DNA from: Paraphysomonas bandaiensis
Taxonomy: Eukaryota > Chrysophyceae
Assembly: GCA_965644295.1 (NCBI GenBank)
Contig: CBFFRP010000182.1
Location: 124,001 to 188,000 of the forward strand
Reading direction: 5' to 3'
Length of the DNA: 64,000 nucleotides
The notes beneath the pieces were generated by a model. It saw only the letters and a program-made list of their open reading frames with translations. It was not told the DNA's origin and made no database searches. Of this stretch, positions 1 through 10,379 are shown one piece after another. A program made the position numbers and the translations under genes. How positions within the stretch are numbered: the first letter of the stretch is position 1; each line of letters begins with the position of its first letter.

Positions 1-2728
1 TAAATGCTTTGTGAATATCGATTCCAGTCTCCGAAAGAACAACTGGGACAGACATAGCTGGCCTGGGTATTTTATGGGCTATCGAGAGGATGGTCCTGGA
101 TATATAGCCTTTGTTCCCGCATTAAGAGATTTTGTTATATCAGGACATGTATTTTTCAACGAATGTGTTCCACCAGCGGATAAGAGATATTTTAAGGAGA
201 TAAATGAGATCTTCAGGGAGAATGAGACCACCAGGACAGTAGAAAGTTTCAAATATCTCATAGGTCTAGCTCATGTAGATCCAGACGATGGATTAACATA
301 TGTAACGACTCAAATAAAGCTCAGAAAAGGATTAATCGCAGCGTATCGTGGTCTAGTGGACGACAGCGGTGACACTACACGACTAATCCAGCTCGACGAC
401 CCCATTCATGCTGCAGACGTCGAAAAGTACACTGAAGAATACATAGAACTCAAAGCAGTTGGTCTCAAATGTATTACGTCTCGATCGAAAACCCCAATAC
501 ATAAATCCAGCAAATCAGATCAAAACCCCGATACAGTTATTGGATCTCCAGCGCCAGCCGCTACTTCCAGGGGGAGTGGCGAGAATCTCAGACATCATGA
601 TGCCGCGCAGGAGAGAATCAGCAGCCATCGGTGTGAACCTACCCACTCCGATGCAAAGATAGCGAAGACTCGCCCTCCGAAACAATTCAATGGGAATCTA
701 GTGCCGAATCCGGCACCACACGGTCAAGTGGATCGTGTGCACCAGCGTATGGCCAAACGCGGTAACAAGTCTGCTGATTCATCGGGAGATTGGGAAAATC
801 AGGGTACACCTGAAGGGCCAAGTAAGGTCCGTGCTACAGCAAAACAACAATTTTTAGCTGGTAAAAAGAGTGTTCTCCGAAGCAGGAGAATGGCCAGGAA
901 ACGGGTAATTGTAAATATACATAAACTTGGTGATGGTGTATATACATGTGATGTAAATGCTAAACATGTAGCTAATCATATGGCACATGACACACAATGT
1001 ATATCAAAATTACATACAAACAATATTGATATTGTTATGCATGCTATCAGTAATTGCGATGACATTGACGAGCTAACCGATACACCAAAGAGTGTTCAAG
1101 ATGCTATTTCAGGTAAATATAAACAGCAGTGGATCGATGCTATCAATAGAGAAATATCCACTCTTCAGAGGAAAGGGTGCTGGAGATACACTGCGTTACC
1201 ACCTGGAGCAAGAGCCATAAAGGGGAAACTCATATTCAAAATAAAAAGAAAACAGAATGATATCAAATTCAAGGCTCGACTAGTCGCACAGGGTTTTACT
1301 CAAATCCAAGGCATCGATTACAATGATACATACAGCCCCGTCGCGAAGGCTACATCACTACGTACAATTATTGCCCTTTCGACTATTATGAAACTCAAAT
1401 TGCACCAAATCGATTTCACAACTGCGTACATCAATGCTGACCTCGAAGAGGACATATACATGCATCCCCCTCCTGGCATGGACGTCCCTGACGGAAAAGT
1501 CCTCAAACTGATGAAAAGCATCTACGGTCTAAAGCAAGCAGGTCTTAACTGGTATAAGTGCTGTACAAATTTTATGCTAGATATGGGTTTCACCAGACTA
1601 ATATCTGACCCGTGTATATTCAAAAAGCAGATTAATGGCAGGATTATGCTAATAGCCATGTATGTGGATGATATTATTATAGCATCTACATCCGACACTG
1701 ATATCCAACAATTCAAAGACCATTTATCCAAAAAGTTCGAAATTACGGATCTCGGACTCCTAGACTATTACTTGGGCATCTCCATTCATCAAGATTTTGA
1801 CAAAAATATCACAACTCTCAGTCAGGAGCAATATGTCAGAAAACTACTTGACAAATTCAACATGTCCGACAGTAAACCCATGTCAACACCTATGTTACTG
1901 TCTTTCAACTATGATTTACATGAATACAATCATCTTTCAGAGTCAAATCAAAGTTATGTTCAGAATTTCCCTTACAAGGAGCTCATAGGTTCCCTGATGT
2001 ATCTAGCTGTATGCACTCGACCGGATATCGCCTATGCAGTCAATACTCTTGCCAGATTTTCTGATATGCCTAATCTAACTACCTGTAATGCTGCGTTACA
2101 TGTTCTTAGGTATCTCAAAGGCACTGCTAAGCAAGGATTGATATATTCTGGATCCCACATAACATTATCAGGATACTGCGATAGCGATTGGGCACGGTGT
2201 CACCTCACTCGACGGTCCACTACAGCTTTTACATTCTTCATAGGTAATTGTCTTATATCATGGCAATCTCGATTACAGACAACTGTGGCATTGTCATCTA
2301 CTGAAGCTGAGTATATGGCTCTATCATCAGCAGCTCAGGAAGCATTATGGCTACGCTCTTTATTATCAGAAATTGGTTTCAAACTTCCATTCTCAACAAC
2401 TATTTGGTGCGATAATAAAGGGGCAGTCCAATTATGCTACAATCCTACTCATCATCGTCGTACGAAACATATTGCGATACGGTATCATTTCATTCGAGAA
2501 AATATTGCCGAAAACCAATTGACTGTTGACCATATTCCCACCACGTCAATGTTAGCCGATCTTCTCACGAAACCACTAGGAGCCACTAATTTTCTTCAAT
2601 TGCGAACTACATTGATGGGGGGAGCTGGGTTCGACATCCCATCCAGCAACAACAGAAAGCGATCAACAATATCAGAGACACCTAAATCACAATTAACAAG
2701 CCACAAGCGACCTAGGTGGCTAGTTTGA
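1..2728 (+). mobile_element. Ty1/copia retrotransposon polyprotein, 5' part outside the window
   Basis: The frame is already open at the window start, so the first Met at 11 is not the true start. The first ~50 residues look like the region after a copia integrase core (SWPGYFMGY, then a beta-strand-rich stretch). A long low-complexity linker follows to about residue 360. Reverse transcriptase of the RVT_2 type starts near residue 390 (KARLVAQGFTQ, DFTTAYINADLEEDIYM) and has the active-site motif YVDD (MYVDDIIIA, ~560). RNase H follows (GYCDSDWA, SSTEAEYMAL, WCDNKGAVQL). The C-terminus is basic (NRKRS, SHKRPRWLV). Gag, protease and most of integrase would lie upstream. The RT-RNase H frame is intact, so the copy looks fairly young. 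Order integrase before RT identifies copia rather than gypsy. Confidence 0.93.
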
Positions 2729-2912
2729 GTTACACGGAGTTTTTACCATTTTTTTTACTTTTATTCAATACATGATGCTGGACTAGAAGGATGGTCTCAC
2801 AATATGGCATCTCTGCAGTTCGCTTATTATTGACTAGTGACTGCTACTCTGGTTTTTACTCTCAGTGTGCATAAGTTCATATTCTCTCTATTATCTACGG
2901 TTCACTAATTAT

Positions 2913-3170
2913 TTCATTGAGGGGGCGTATTAGGATTCAGCTTAACACATGATTGTATCTGTGAGTTATAATGTTCAATGAAATATACCATGAACTGAAT
3001 TAGAGAGAGTATCTGTCGAAGATACGTGATCGTCATCATAACGTCGTCATTATCAGTTACACTTCTAACTATTCCGTTGTGCATGATAGTACGTTCTATA
3101 TTGTTATTCATAATTTTCACTCTATCGTGTTCATTACTTACACTCTAATAATCACAACATTGTTTTACTA
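2913..3170 (+). repeat. Polypurine tract and probable 3' LTR of the copia element
   Basis: A purine-rich run (TTGAGGGGG, 2918-2925) lies about 190 bp after the polyprotein stop, where a copia polypurine tract is expected. The LTR would start at about 2928 (GTATTAGGATTCAG). The 3' end is not defined because no second LTR lies in the window; 3170 is a guess. 2729-2912 is untranslated element sequence. Confidence 0.4.
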
Positions 3171-3469
3171 TTATAAAGATCAATTCTTTATTCTGCTGCC
3201 ACAGACATTGCTCGACTAAAATCCGATTCCTTCTATAAACTCGTATAGATGGGTGAAGATAACTCAATGTAGATGTGACGATTCGATTGTCTATTGGTAA
3301 ATAATTTCTGTTGGTACTTTCATTATTAGAGTGATGTAGCATGAAAATTAGAGCTGTACATTGCACAATTTATACAACGTGGTCGCAGAGCTGTAGAAAT
3401 TAACGGAAGCACATCACTTTGCACGACAACGATAACGGCATTATATAGCAACACTACATCTGCCTTTCG

Positions 3470-5090
3470 TCACAAGAATATAAACGTTGTGCAAACTGGA
3501 GTTATCAAACACCCTAAAAAGAATACGAATATAGCTCCATAGAGCCTCCAGTCCATACTCTTGTTTTCTTCGACGTGCATCTTATAATAGGCCGCACCAG
3601 GTAAGATCAAGCTAATCATCGTTGCGCTTGTCGCTCCAACGAATGAAAAAATTACACCAAGATCCGATACTAGAAGAGCCACACCCAAGCTCAGACCCAA
3701 ATAGGAGGCCTGTATGAACAAATTTCAATGCAAAATACAATAATTACACAAAGGCGATTGTCAATACCGTGACTATTATGTATCGAAACTTGTTATATCT
3801 AAGCCACGAGTCATCATCAGCATCACACCCTCTCCAAAGTCCCAGAGCGGAATTCCTTCCAGGATGAACCAAAAGTGGATACGAGAATGCCACAAGCAGA
3901 GAAACAAATATACGGGCAATTGTAGTAACGGCAGTTTCTGCATCACACTAAGGAAATATAGTACAAGGCTGGGAGATACTGGACATACATACATATAAAG
4001 AACATGTGTGATACATACTCGGGTAACTAATGAGGATATTCGAGTTAACAGCGTCTCCGTAGGTGAGAAATCCCGCAATGGCGACAACAATGTATATCGC
4101 AAGAGCAGTGCCAAGGGACACACCTATGACGCTATCTACTCTATATTGAGATGGATTGCGAAGTTCATTTACCACCGGGAAGATATTCTATGTAATATAT
4201 GAGTGCATACATATCATCAGCTAATCATCCACTCAACAACGTAGAATAATGAAAAACACAAATATATGCCAAAAAATATAAATATCTCGTACCGGCTGAA
4301 GAGATAAACCGTAAACGAATATACTCAACACACGGAATGTGTCTTTATTCACTGAAACAACGGGGCGATCACCAACGCATTCGTCATCTGCATCCGTATC
4401 TGCACAGGGATCGAGATTGTCTCGAGGAACTGCATAGAGAAGCACCAAGAAGGTAAGAAAGATCACAAACATGACCGATAACCCTGATGTGTACTTGAGT
4501 GCGTCCACTTTCTTGAAGCAGCTCAGCGGTGCCACGATAGCAAACCCGATAAAAATCCATGGCTCACGATTCAGCCAGATTCCGTCTAGACCAATATTTT
4601 CCATAACATCTGGCATTAGACCTCCTACAAAAGTGGTATGAATACATACACAAATATCTTCTAAATAAAACGCACCGATAACAATTAAATATGAAGCACA
4701 TACACCAAAGCTCTGTATAACAACAGAAAAATCTATTAAAAAAGTGAGTTGTGGTACGCTGGCTTCAGTAACGGCATAGAAAGATGCAGGTGGAGGTACC
4801 CGTCCTGCACATAGAGATAATAGATGACATGATAGGACATTACATGCACCAAAAAAGAGGATAAGTGCAGTTCCAAGTACTCCCCCACAATATGCCACTG
4901 CATAAGGGAGACCAAGTACACCACTACCAACAATTGTATTAAGTAAATTGATGTAGCATGATAATGTCGAAGATTCGTTTAATGAAACGTATTGTATGGG
5001 TTCATCTGGATCAGTATACTGAGAATAACTTGATAAAGTTCTTGATTTCTTACGATCACCATCCGATTGTAGTATATTATCTAACAACAT
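3470..5090 (-). CDS. Amino acid transporter, SLC38/AVT-like (AAAP family)
   Basis: Exons on the minus strand: 5090-4293, 4187-4019, 3937-3750, 3709-3470; they join to 464 codons in one frame. The N-terminal ~45 residues are polar. TM1 carries the family hallmark (NLLNTIVGSGVLGLPYA), and about ten more membrane segments follow. Other family signatures are VFLTFLVLLYA-type helices, NELRNPS after TM7, ARIFVSLLVAFSYPLLVHPGR and IFSFVGATSATMISLILPGAAY. These proteins move neutral amino acids with protons or sodium across vacuolar or plasma membranes. The usual family segment with a Phe-Thr-Cys-His-type motif just before NIFPVV is absent at the exon 1/2 join, so either that junction is slightly wrong or the motif is lost. 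The start is the first Met of exon 1. Substrate cannot be told from sequence. Confidence 0.85.
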
Positions 5091-5439
5091 GTTTGTATAT
5101 AGAATTATGCCGTCAAATTCTAGTACATCTCAGTGATGTGACCATATCAGTTGGGGGAAAACTGGATGGTGATGTACAGCAGAGTATGAATTGTAGGTAT
5201 GGTCTCTTAGGGGAAAAACTAGGGTTATTTATGTAATTCCCGGTTATTTTTAGAATTGGGATATGGAAATAGAGGAGTTTTATAGTTTTAGAAGTTGGAA
5301 ACTTGTATTTTATAGGATTAGGATAGTAGATTATGTAGCTATGCATCCATATCCTCGACGAATTCTACTGTATACCTGGTATACACACCTGTACAATTGA
5401 CCAGCACTATATGGATGTATGTATACTGCTTCGTAATAG
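5091..5439. other. Intergenic region upstream of the transporter
   Basis: No coding potential seen beyond short frames. It should hold the transporter promoter (minus strand). It runs into the dispersed repeat at about 5440. Confidence 0.4.
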
Positions 5440-5615
5440 ATATTAGGTGCCGATTGGTGGGTTTTTTGGTGGTTTGGTGCCAGAATGGACACGTTGGAGG
5501 TTTTTTTGCTTTTTTGGGGGGTTTTCTGATCATTTTCCTTTCCAACATTCAGCACACTCGTATCGGCAGTCAGCATCTTATTTTTCGGGAATAAATTGAA
5601 TCAAAACTACTCTAT
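5440..5615 (+). repeat. Dispersed host repeat, left half, interrupted at 5615
   Basis: 5440-5545 (GT-rich: GGTTTTTTGGTGGTTTGGTGCC, then TTTTTTGG runs ending in CTTTCCAACAT) recurs inverted at about 13895-14010. 5581-5615 aligns without gaps to 47881-47915 (TTTTTCGG, ATAAATTGAA shared). After 5615 the match stops abruptly. It resumes at 11162 against 47916, so this is one repeat copy split by inserted DNA. Confidence 0.75.
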
Positions 5616-5666
5616 CTCTTATCGCCTCTAATGCGACTTGAAATTTTTTAGCACCTGTATATTATT

Positions 5667-5886
5667 GGGTGACTACCTAAATTGCACAAACACATAAATG
5701 CATAAAAAATAGGCTGCATAAACTCATGAATTTATGCAGATTTATGATTTTTTAGGAGACCCCTCCGGACCCCTCGTACAAACTATCCTATATGCATAAA
5801 CATATGCAGAAACTGGGTCTGAATAGATTTTTATAATCCCAGACTTTTTATGCATTTATGTATTTATGCAATTTAGGTAGTCACCC
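5667..5886. mobile_element. MITE-like element with 20-bp perfect terminal inverted repeats
   Basis: GGGTGACTACCTAAATTGCA (5667-5686) is exactly the reverse complement of 5867-5886. The pairing continues imperfectly inward (CACATAAATGCATAAAAA against TTTTTATGCATTTATG). Both outer flanks read ATT (5664-5666 and 5887-5889), a possible 3-bp target duplication. It is 220 bp, AT-rich and non-coding. It lies 51 bp inside the left border of the bacterial-type segment. Confidence 0.7.
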
Positions 5887-6079
5887 ATTGTTTTCTACTC
5901 ATAATACCCTCCAAAAACTAATCTTATCATAACGATTAAATAATTGGGAGCATTTAAATAGTATTGATGATCGCAAAAATAGTACACATGCAAGTCTTTA
6001 CATGCTATTATTATGGGCACATTTAAACATGAATGTACTTAAACTTCATAGGTACTTCTTTTTATAAAGTCATTTAAAG

Positions 6080-8500
6080 ATGAGCAACTTACCTCAAAGC
6101 ACCAAAGAAATTTTAATCGATTTAAAAAATGCATATCAACAAATCCAAGACCCGTCTACTCCCCCTGATGAGCTCATGACTGCGCTGAACGCGATAAATA
6201 TCGAAAGCTCATCTCTTGAAGATTTATGGCATATCTATAGCGCTTATTCTAACTATACCGAGTCACATCACCAAACGCCATCTGACGCTTTTAGCGTGAT
6301 TTCTAACGGCCTCCATGCATTCACAAATCTTTTTTATAACACTCATTCCAACGAGACAGAGTATCGACAACAACATTTTTTTGAGGTTCTTGGCCGTTTT
6401 TCTAGCCTTGGTCCTATAAAGATTCTCGATAACATCCAAAAAACAGGTCTTTTAACTGGAGAGCACGCGCAGATTAATTTCTATGCCATCGTCCGACATA
6501 GAAACCCATTAAGTGTTATACGAGCCCTTTATGGAAACGAAAGATTTGTTGTCGGGGAATATGGGCAAGATAATTTTGATGCCATAAGCAAGCACCCGAA
6601 TCCAGGAAGCGTTCGTGCGGCCCTTTATTCAATAGAAAGAAACCCTTTTTTCACCGGAGATAATGCACGACTTAATCGCACTGCTGTAATTAACCACAAG
6701 TTCCCAGAGAAAATTGCCGATGGCCTCGCCTGGCTTCAAAAACAAGGCCTTTTAACCGGAGAACATGCGCAGGCTAACTTCAATGCTGTGGTTACACATC
6801 AACACCCTCTCGTTGGGCAGACCTTTTGGTCTTGGGTTAATCAACACCTTTTTACTGGAGAGCATGCGCAAGTTAATTTCAATACAGTGATTAAGCATCA
6901 AAATCCATGGGCCGTTTCGCAAGCCCTTTGTCACTTCAGAGTTTTACCTTTTTTAGCTGGAGAGGATGGACAAGTAAATCGTGATATCGTAACTGGGCAT
7001 CAGAAGCCATGGAAGGTTTCCATGTCCCTATGCTATCTCCAAAGATCTGGCCTTTTAACCGGAGAGCAGGCGCAAGCTAATTTCAATACGGTGGTTGGAC
7101 TTCTGGACCCATCAAGCGTAGCCCTCGAATTCCTCGAAAAAGCAGGTATTTTAACGGGTGATAACGCACAGGCCAATTTTAATGCTGTGGTCAGAGTTCA
7201 AAATCCACAGCACGTGGCTAGACTTATGCAAAAGATAATCAATATGAATTTCATGATGAATTTCATAGGATGGCAAACGGAAAAAAATCAGACTCAATTT
7301 AATCAATTGATGAGTTATTCAAATATACTATTTGCTGAGGATACGGGTCCCTTATGGGACGAGATACCTAAACGTATTTTCACGGAAGAAGTCTTAAATC
7401 GCATATTCCAAATTTGTCGCGCAAACCAAGTAAACCCTGTTGTGGGTCGAGCGCATCTCTCTAATTACATTAATATCGAATTATTGGGTATGAGAGAGGG
7501 TCAGCGGCAACATTTTAACCGGGCTCAAAGCACCCATACGGCAAGTGTACATCAAACCGTGTCTGAATCTGCAACACGCTTAGAGGAAATGTATGGAGAA
7601 GAGATTGATGATTTAACTGAGAGATTAGGCGAAATACATACCTGGGTTTGTTCTATAACAGACCATGAGCATGAAAAACGCGCCATTAAACAACTTGTTA
7701 ATTCCCGATATGAATTTAAAGACCCCGCGTCCGGCGTAACCACAAAAATACTTTTAGTGCTTAGTTGGATAGCTATACATGATGACTCGATGAGAATAGG
7801 TACCTTGGAAGATGCAAAAGCATTATTACTAGAAGGCCTTTTGGATATACAGCGGGCTTACAATTTAAATGATGCATTTGAGGACCGGGGTGGGAGAGAT
7901 AAAACAAGCTGCGCCTCTGGAACGTTCAATAAAATTATCGAAAAGCTTGTCGGTGTGCATCCATATGTTGAGATGAAATACATTACCAAACAAGGGGCAA
8001 TGCTTAAACTAAAACCTCTTATTATTGAAGCTGCAACCTACTATTTAAGGAAGGAAAGCCATGAAGATTTAACAGTTGAGTTGCTTAAAAAAAACATTCT
8101 CCCCATTGTACGAGAGCAACTCTTCTTTGAATATGGAGAAAGTACGCTTGCAGAACTAACAAAAAATCATGAAAGCTTTGAAGATTTTAAAGCTTCTAGC
8201 AATTACACACCCTTTCAAAAATCACTTGAAAATGAGCAAGATACTGGTCTTGAGCTCATGATAAGTTACAAATTATCATGTCCTGATGAGGAACTTGATG
8301 AGGAGCTCAAAATCTTAATCACATCTGCTGTTAATGAGCCGAAGGAAGTGCCTGATGAAACCAGTGATAAGCCTGCAACTCGAAAAGGATTAAGAGCTAA
8401 GCGTCTTGCATTTTTTGACCCTCAAGAGAGCCAAGACAACCAAATCAATACAGTTCAGCATGCAGGCGCAGAAAGTCATATTGCAAATATCAATATCTAA
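6080..8500 (+). CDS. Large repeat protein of bacterial type, effector-like, function unknown
   Basis: 806 aa, one uninterrupted frame. Residues ~120-380 hold about seven or eight degenerate repeats of 35-40 aa, each built on a core like LLTGEHAQANFNAVV followed by HQNPxxV and a hydrophobic helix. Variants are LFTGEHAQVNFNTVI, ILTGDNAQANFNAVV and the weaker FFTGDNARLNRTAVI. A helical region (residues ~420-590) and a C-terminal domain (~595-750, with RAYNL, SCASGTFNKIIEKL and VHPYVEMKYIT) follow, then an acidic, charged tail. No signal peptide or membrane segment is seen. Repeat arrays joined to such a C-terminal domain recall uncharacterised proteins of Legionella-like intracellular bacteria; this is a recollection of family style, not a search result. 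No clear Shine-Dalgarno sits before the ATG. It is the largest gene of the insert and is not visibly broken. Confidence 0.8.
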   Translation: MSNLPQSTKEILIDLKNAYQQIQDPSTPPDELMTALNAINIESSSLEDLWHIYSAYSNYTESHHQTPSDAFSVISNGLHAFTNLFYNTHSNETEYRQQHFFEVLGRFSSLGPIKILDNIQKTGLLTGEHAQINFYAIVRHRNPLSVIRALYGNERFVVGEYGQDNFDAISKHPNPGSVRAALYSIERNPFFTGDNARLNRTAVINHKFPEKIADGLAWLQKQGLLTGEHAQANFNAVVTHQHPLVGQTFWSWVNQHLFTGEHAQVNFNTVIKHQNPWAVSQALCHFRVLPFLAGEDGQVNRDIVTGHQKPWKVSMSLCYLQRSGLLTGEQAQANFNTVVGLLDPSSVALEFLEKAGILTGDNAQANFNAVVRVQNPQHVARLMQKIINMNFMMNFIGWQTEKNQTQFNQLMSYSNILFAEDTGPLWDEIPKRIFTEEVLNRIFQICRANQVNPVVGRAHLSNYINIELLGMREGQRQHFNRAQSTHTASVHQTVSESATRLEEMYGEEIDDLTERLGEIHTWVCSITDHEHEKRAIKQLVNSRYEFKDPASGVTTKILLVLSWIAIHDDSMRIGTLEDAKALLLEGLLDIQRAYNLNDAFEDRGGRDKTSCASGTFNKIIEKLVGVHPYVEMKYITKQGAMLKLKPLIIEAATYYLRKESHEDLTVELLKKNILPIVREQLFFEYGESTLAELTKNHESFEDFKASSNYTPFQKSLENEQDTGLELMISYKLSCPDEELDEELKILITSAVNEPKEVPDETSDKPATRKGLRAKRLAFFDPQESQDNQINTVQHAGAESHIANINI

Positions 8501-8669
8501 GGCATACTCAAAAACTAGTTATCGAATTTTGATCTTGCCACGAAAAAACGGACACCTCACTAAGCGACCATTTTAACTTTGTTGGCTTTGAGCGATACAA
8601 CGCCACATCTTGTTAAGTTGACATTCGTCAACACGCTTGCTAGACTTAAAATAAAGCAGTGGAATTGCG

Positions 8670-8912
8670 GTGAGACCAAAACATCCTAATAAAACAATTG
8701 AGCAAGCTATAAAACATGCTGAATCAAAAGGGTGGCGATATCAGTCGTCCGGACAATCTGCTCATGCATGGGGACGTTTGCTTTGTCCATATAAAAGCAG
8801 AGAAGGGCATGCTATGAGTGTATGGTCTACGCCAAAAAGTCCTGAAAATCATGCGAGACAAATTAGACGAAATATTGATGCTTGTGAACATCAAGGAGAT
8901 AAAAATGAATAA
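8670..8912 (+). CDS. HicA-like small protein, putative toxin of a toxin-antitoxin pair
   Basis: 80 aa, starting with GTG. The sequence has features of a small bacterial family often written as HicA-like: HPNKTIEQAI near the start, GWRYQSSGQSAHAWGRL in the middle and NHARQIRRNID near the end. HicA proteins bind RNA through a dsRNA-binding-like fold with a catalytic His; here the His of SAHAWG would be the candidate. The stop codon overlaps the start of the next gene by 8 bp (8905-8912), so the two are translationally coupled. The toxin role is inferred from size and gene pairing, not proven. Start choice is uncertain because no strong ribosome binding site precedes the GTG. Confidence 0.6.
   Translation: MRPKHPNKTIEQAIKHAESKGWRYQSSGQSAHAWGRLLCPYKSREGHAMSVWSTPKSPENHARQIRRNIDACEHQGDKNE
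8893..8898 (+). promoter_or_regulatory. Shine-Dalgarno AAGGAG of the downstream partner gene
   Basis: AAGGAG lies 6 nt before the ATG at 8905. It decides this start over the upstream in-frame ATG at 8818, which lies inside the HicA-like gene. It is also direct evidence of bacterial translation signals in this segment. Confidence 0.75.
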
Positions 8913-9456
8913 CTCATATCAATTTACTCTAGTTCTTGATGGTGTTGATGAGAAAACATCTGGCCTAGAAGATGCTTTGTTTGAAGCAGGATGTGATGAC
9001 GCACTAATTAATTACAAAAATGGCGTTGTATATCTTGATTTTGATAGAGAGGGTGAGGATCTTGAGCGAATTATTATATCAGCCATAAAAGATATTGAGT
9101 CAGCAGAGATTGGTGCGAGGATTGTCAGTGTTGCTCCAGAGCATTTAGTTAGCTTATCTGATATTGCTGAGCGTATATCTATAACAAGACAAGCCGTTTC
9201 GCTTTTAATGCAAGGGGCACGTGGGTCAGGAGATTTTCCTAAACCGATATTAAAAATAACTAACAAAAGCCCATTATGGCGTTGGAGTGCGGTTGCAGAA
9301 TGGTTTTATCAACAGGGTAAAATTCACGATCACGATGTAATTGACTCGGCCAACGTAGTTGAAGATATTAATGCGGCACTTGAGTTAAGAAATAAAAAAT
9401 CATTTGCGCATAAAAGAAAAATACTCAGTGAGCTTACAAGGGTACGTGCTGCATAA
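8905..9456 (+). CDS. DNA-binding partner (putative antitoxin) of the HicA-like protein
   Basis: 183 aa from the ATG at 8905. The N-terminal ~75 residues form an alpha/beta domain (YQFTLVLDG, LEDALFEAGCDDALI, VVYLDFDREGE). A winged or helix-turn-helix DNA-binding region follows at ~85-140 (SLSDIAERISITRQAVSLLMQ, then FPKPI and PLWRWSAVAEWF), resembling MerR/AlpA-type excisionase helices. Such two-gene cassettes are common in proteobacteria. The overlap with the upstream gene and the strong Shine-Dalgarno suggest one operon. The likely role is autorepression and neutralisation of the partner; that role is inferred. The frame is intact. Confidence 0.65.
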   Translation: MNNSYQFTLVLDGVDEKTSGLEDALFEAGCDDALINYKNGVVYLDFDREGEDLERIIISAIKDIESAEIGARIVSVAPEHLVSLSDIAERISITRQAVSLLMQGARGSGDFPKPILKITNKSPLWRWSAVAEWFYQQGKIHDHDVIDSANVVEDINAALELRNKKSFAHKRKILSELTRVRAA

Positions 9457-9605
9457 TTTAAAATTAGGTCTTCACCGTAATTCTTAACTTAGCTTCTCTT
9501 AGATTCAAAAATTAGTGGTGATTATCCAGGTAATCACCAGTAATAGGTTGTGTGGAGAAACCAGTCCGAATTCAACTAACTAATGCAACCAAGTTTATAT
9601 TGCTA

Positions 9606-10019
9606 TTATTGAAGTGGCTTATTTGTTATTTCAGTCAATTGACCCGGATGATTATGTAGATTTGTTAGTAATTGACTTAGAGGCCTCGGCACAGGAAGTC
9701 TTCCTTTTTCATAACGGTTAAAAGCATTAACGCCACCGCCAAAGATACTCGCTGCCTGTTTCTGGGTTAGCTTTAATTGCTTTCTCACTTTCTTAACCTC
9801 ATTGGGTGTAAGTAGCCCATCAATCCTCGCCTTCTCTTCCTGAATTAAATGTGCAACTGCATTACTATCTTTCGAGCTAATAATACCTTCACCACAAGAG
9901 TTGCACCATTGCGCAGGCTGATTTATGACAAACTCAACTTGTTTATAAGTATACGTTACCGCCTTAATTTTGTGCTCTTGCGTAGACTCACCACATAGAG
10001 GGCATGGTTGTTTTTCCAT
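9606..10019 (-). CDS. mqsA: MqsA-type antitoxin and transcriptional repressor
   Basis: 137 aa. The N-terminal zinc-binding domain has two CxxC pairs (CPLCGE at 6-9, CNSCGE at 39-42). The C-terminal HTH_XRE domain follows (LKLTQKQAASIFGG, then NAFNRYEKGR), including the Asn and Arg that contact DNA in MqsA. MqsA binds and blocks MqsR and represses the operon through AACCT/AGGTT palindromes; such palindromes are present upstream of the toxin gene here. It starts 1 bp after the toxin stop with its own AAGGAG, the canonical toxin-first order. Length is close to the 131 aa of the Escherichia coli protein. Confidence 0.9.
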   Translation of the reverse strand: MEKQPCPLCGESTQEHKIKAVTYTYKQVEFVINQPAQWCNSCGEGIISSKDSNAVAHLIQEEKARIDGLLTPNEVKKVRKQLKLTQKQAASIFGGGVNAFNRYEKGRLPVPRPLSQLLTNLHNHPGQLTEITNKPLQ

Positions 10020-10020
10020 C

Positions 10021-10329
10021 TTACTTCTCCTTAAAAGATAAGATAAGCTCTCTTTTTACATTCACTTGAAATTTAATATACAAATCAACCTCATTGAAAT
10101 TAGTTTTATATACATCTTGCCAAGCAACAAACTTAGGATTTATCGGTGGCCTTGATTTATAAAAATTACGCTCTTGTAGCCCCTGGATTGCATCAACAAC
10201 ATCCTCATTAGAAAAGTTAAGTGTAATTTGACCTTGCTTCGCAGAAGATGTCATCAATAACTGTTCAGGGTTTAAAAATGCTTTTTTTATGCTATTAAGA
10301 TCATATGTTGGTGTTAATTTAGCAGGCAT
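10021..10329 (-). CDS. mqsR: MqsR-type mRNA interferase (toxin)
   Basis: 102 aa, RelE/YoeB-like fold family. Recognisable family positions are the Lys of FYKS, the Gln of WQDVY, the Tyr of LYIKFQ and the Lys of the terminal SFKEK. MqsR cleaves mRNA, classically at GCU or GCA codons, and is held inactive by MqsA. The length fits the family (98 aa in E. coli). The gene lies directly before mqsA on the same strand. The frame is intact, so the pair arrived, or has stayed, unbroken. Expression in the eukaryotic host cannot be judged from sequence. Confidence 0.88.
   Translation of the reverse strand: MPAKLTPTYDLNSIKKAFLNPEQLLMTSSAKQGQITLNFSNEDVVDAIQGLQERNFYKSRPPINPKFVAWQDVYKTNFNEVDLYIKFQVNVKRELILSFKEK
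10026..10032 (-). promoter_or_regulatory. Shine-Dalgarno of mqsA
   Basis: On the minus strand AAGGAGA lies inside the end of mqsR, 6 nt before the mqsA ATG at 10019, which points to coupled translation. Confidence 0.7.
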
Positions 10330-10346
10330 TAAAAAACCTTAATAAC

Positions 10347-10361
10347 TAACCTTTAAAGTTA
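10347..10361. promoter_or_regulatory. MqsA operator-like palindrome 1
   Basis: TAACCTTTAAAGTTA is a near-perfect palindrome containing AACCT-TTA-AAGTT, one base from the known MqsA site AACCT-N-AGGTT. It lies 18 bp before mqsR, within the expected promoter. Confidence 0.6.
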
Positions 10362-10379
10362 TTTTAACTCACCTTTAAA

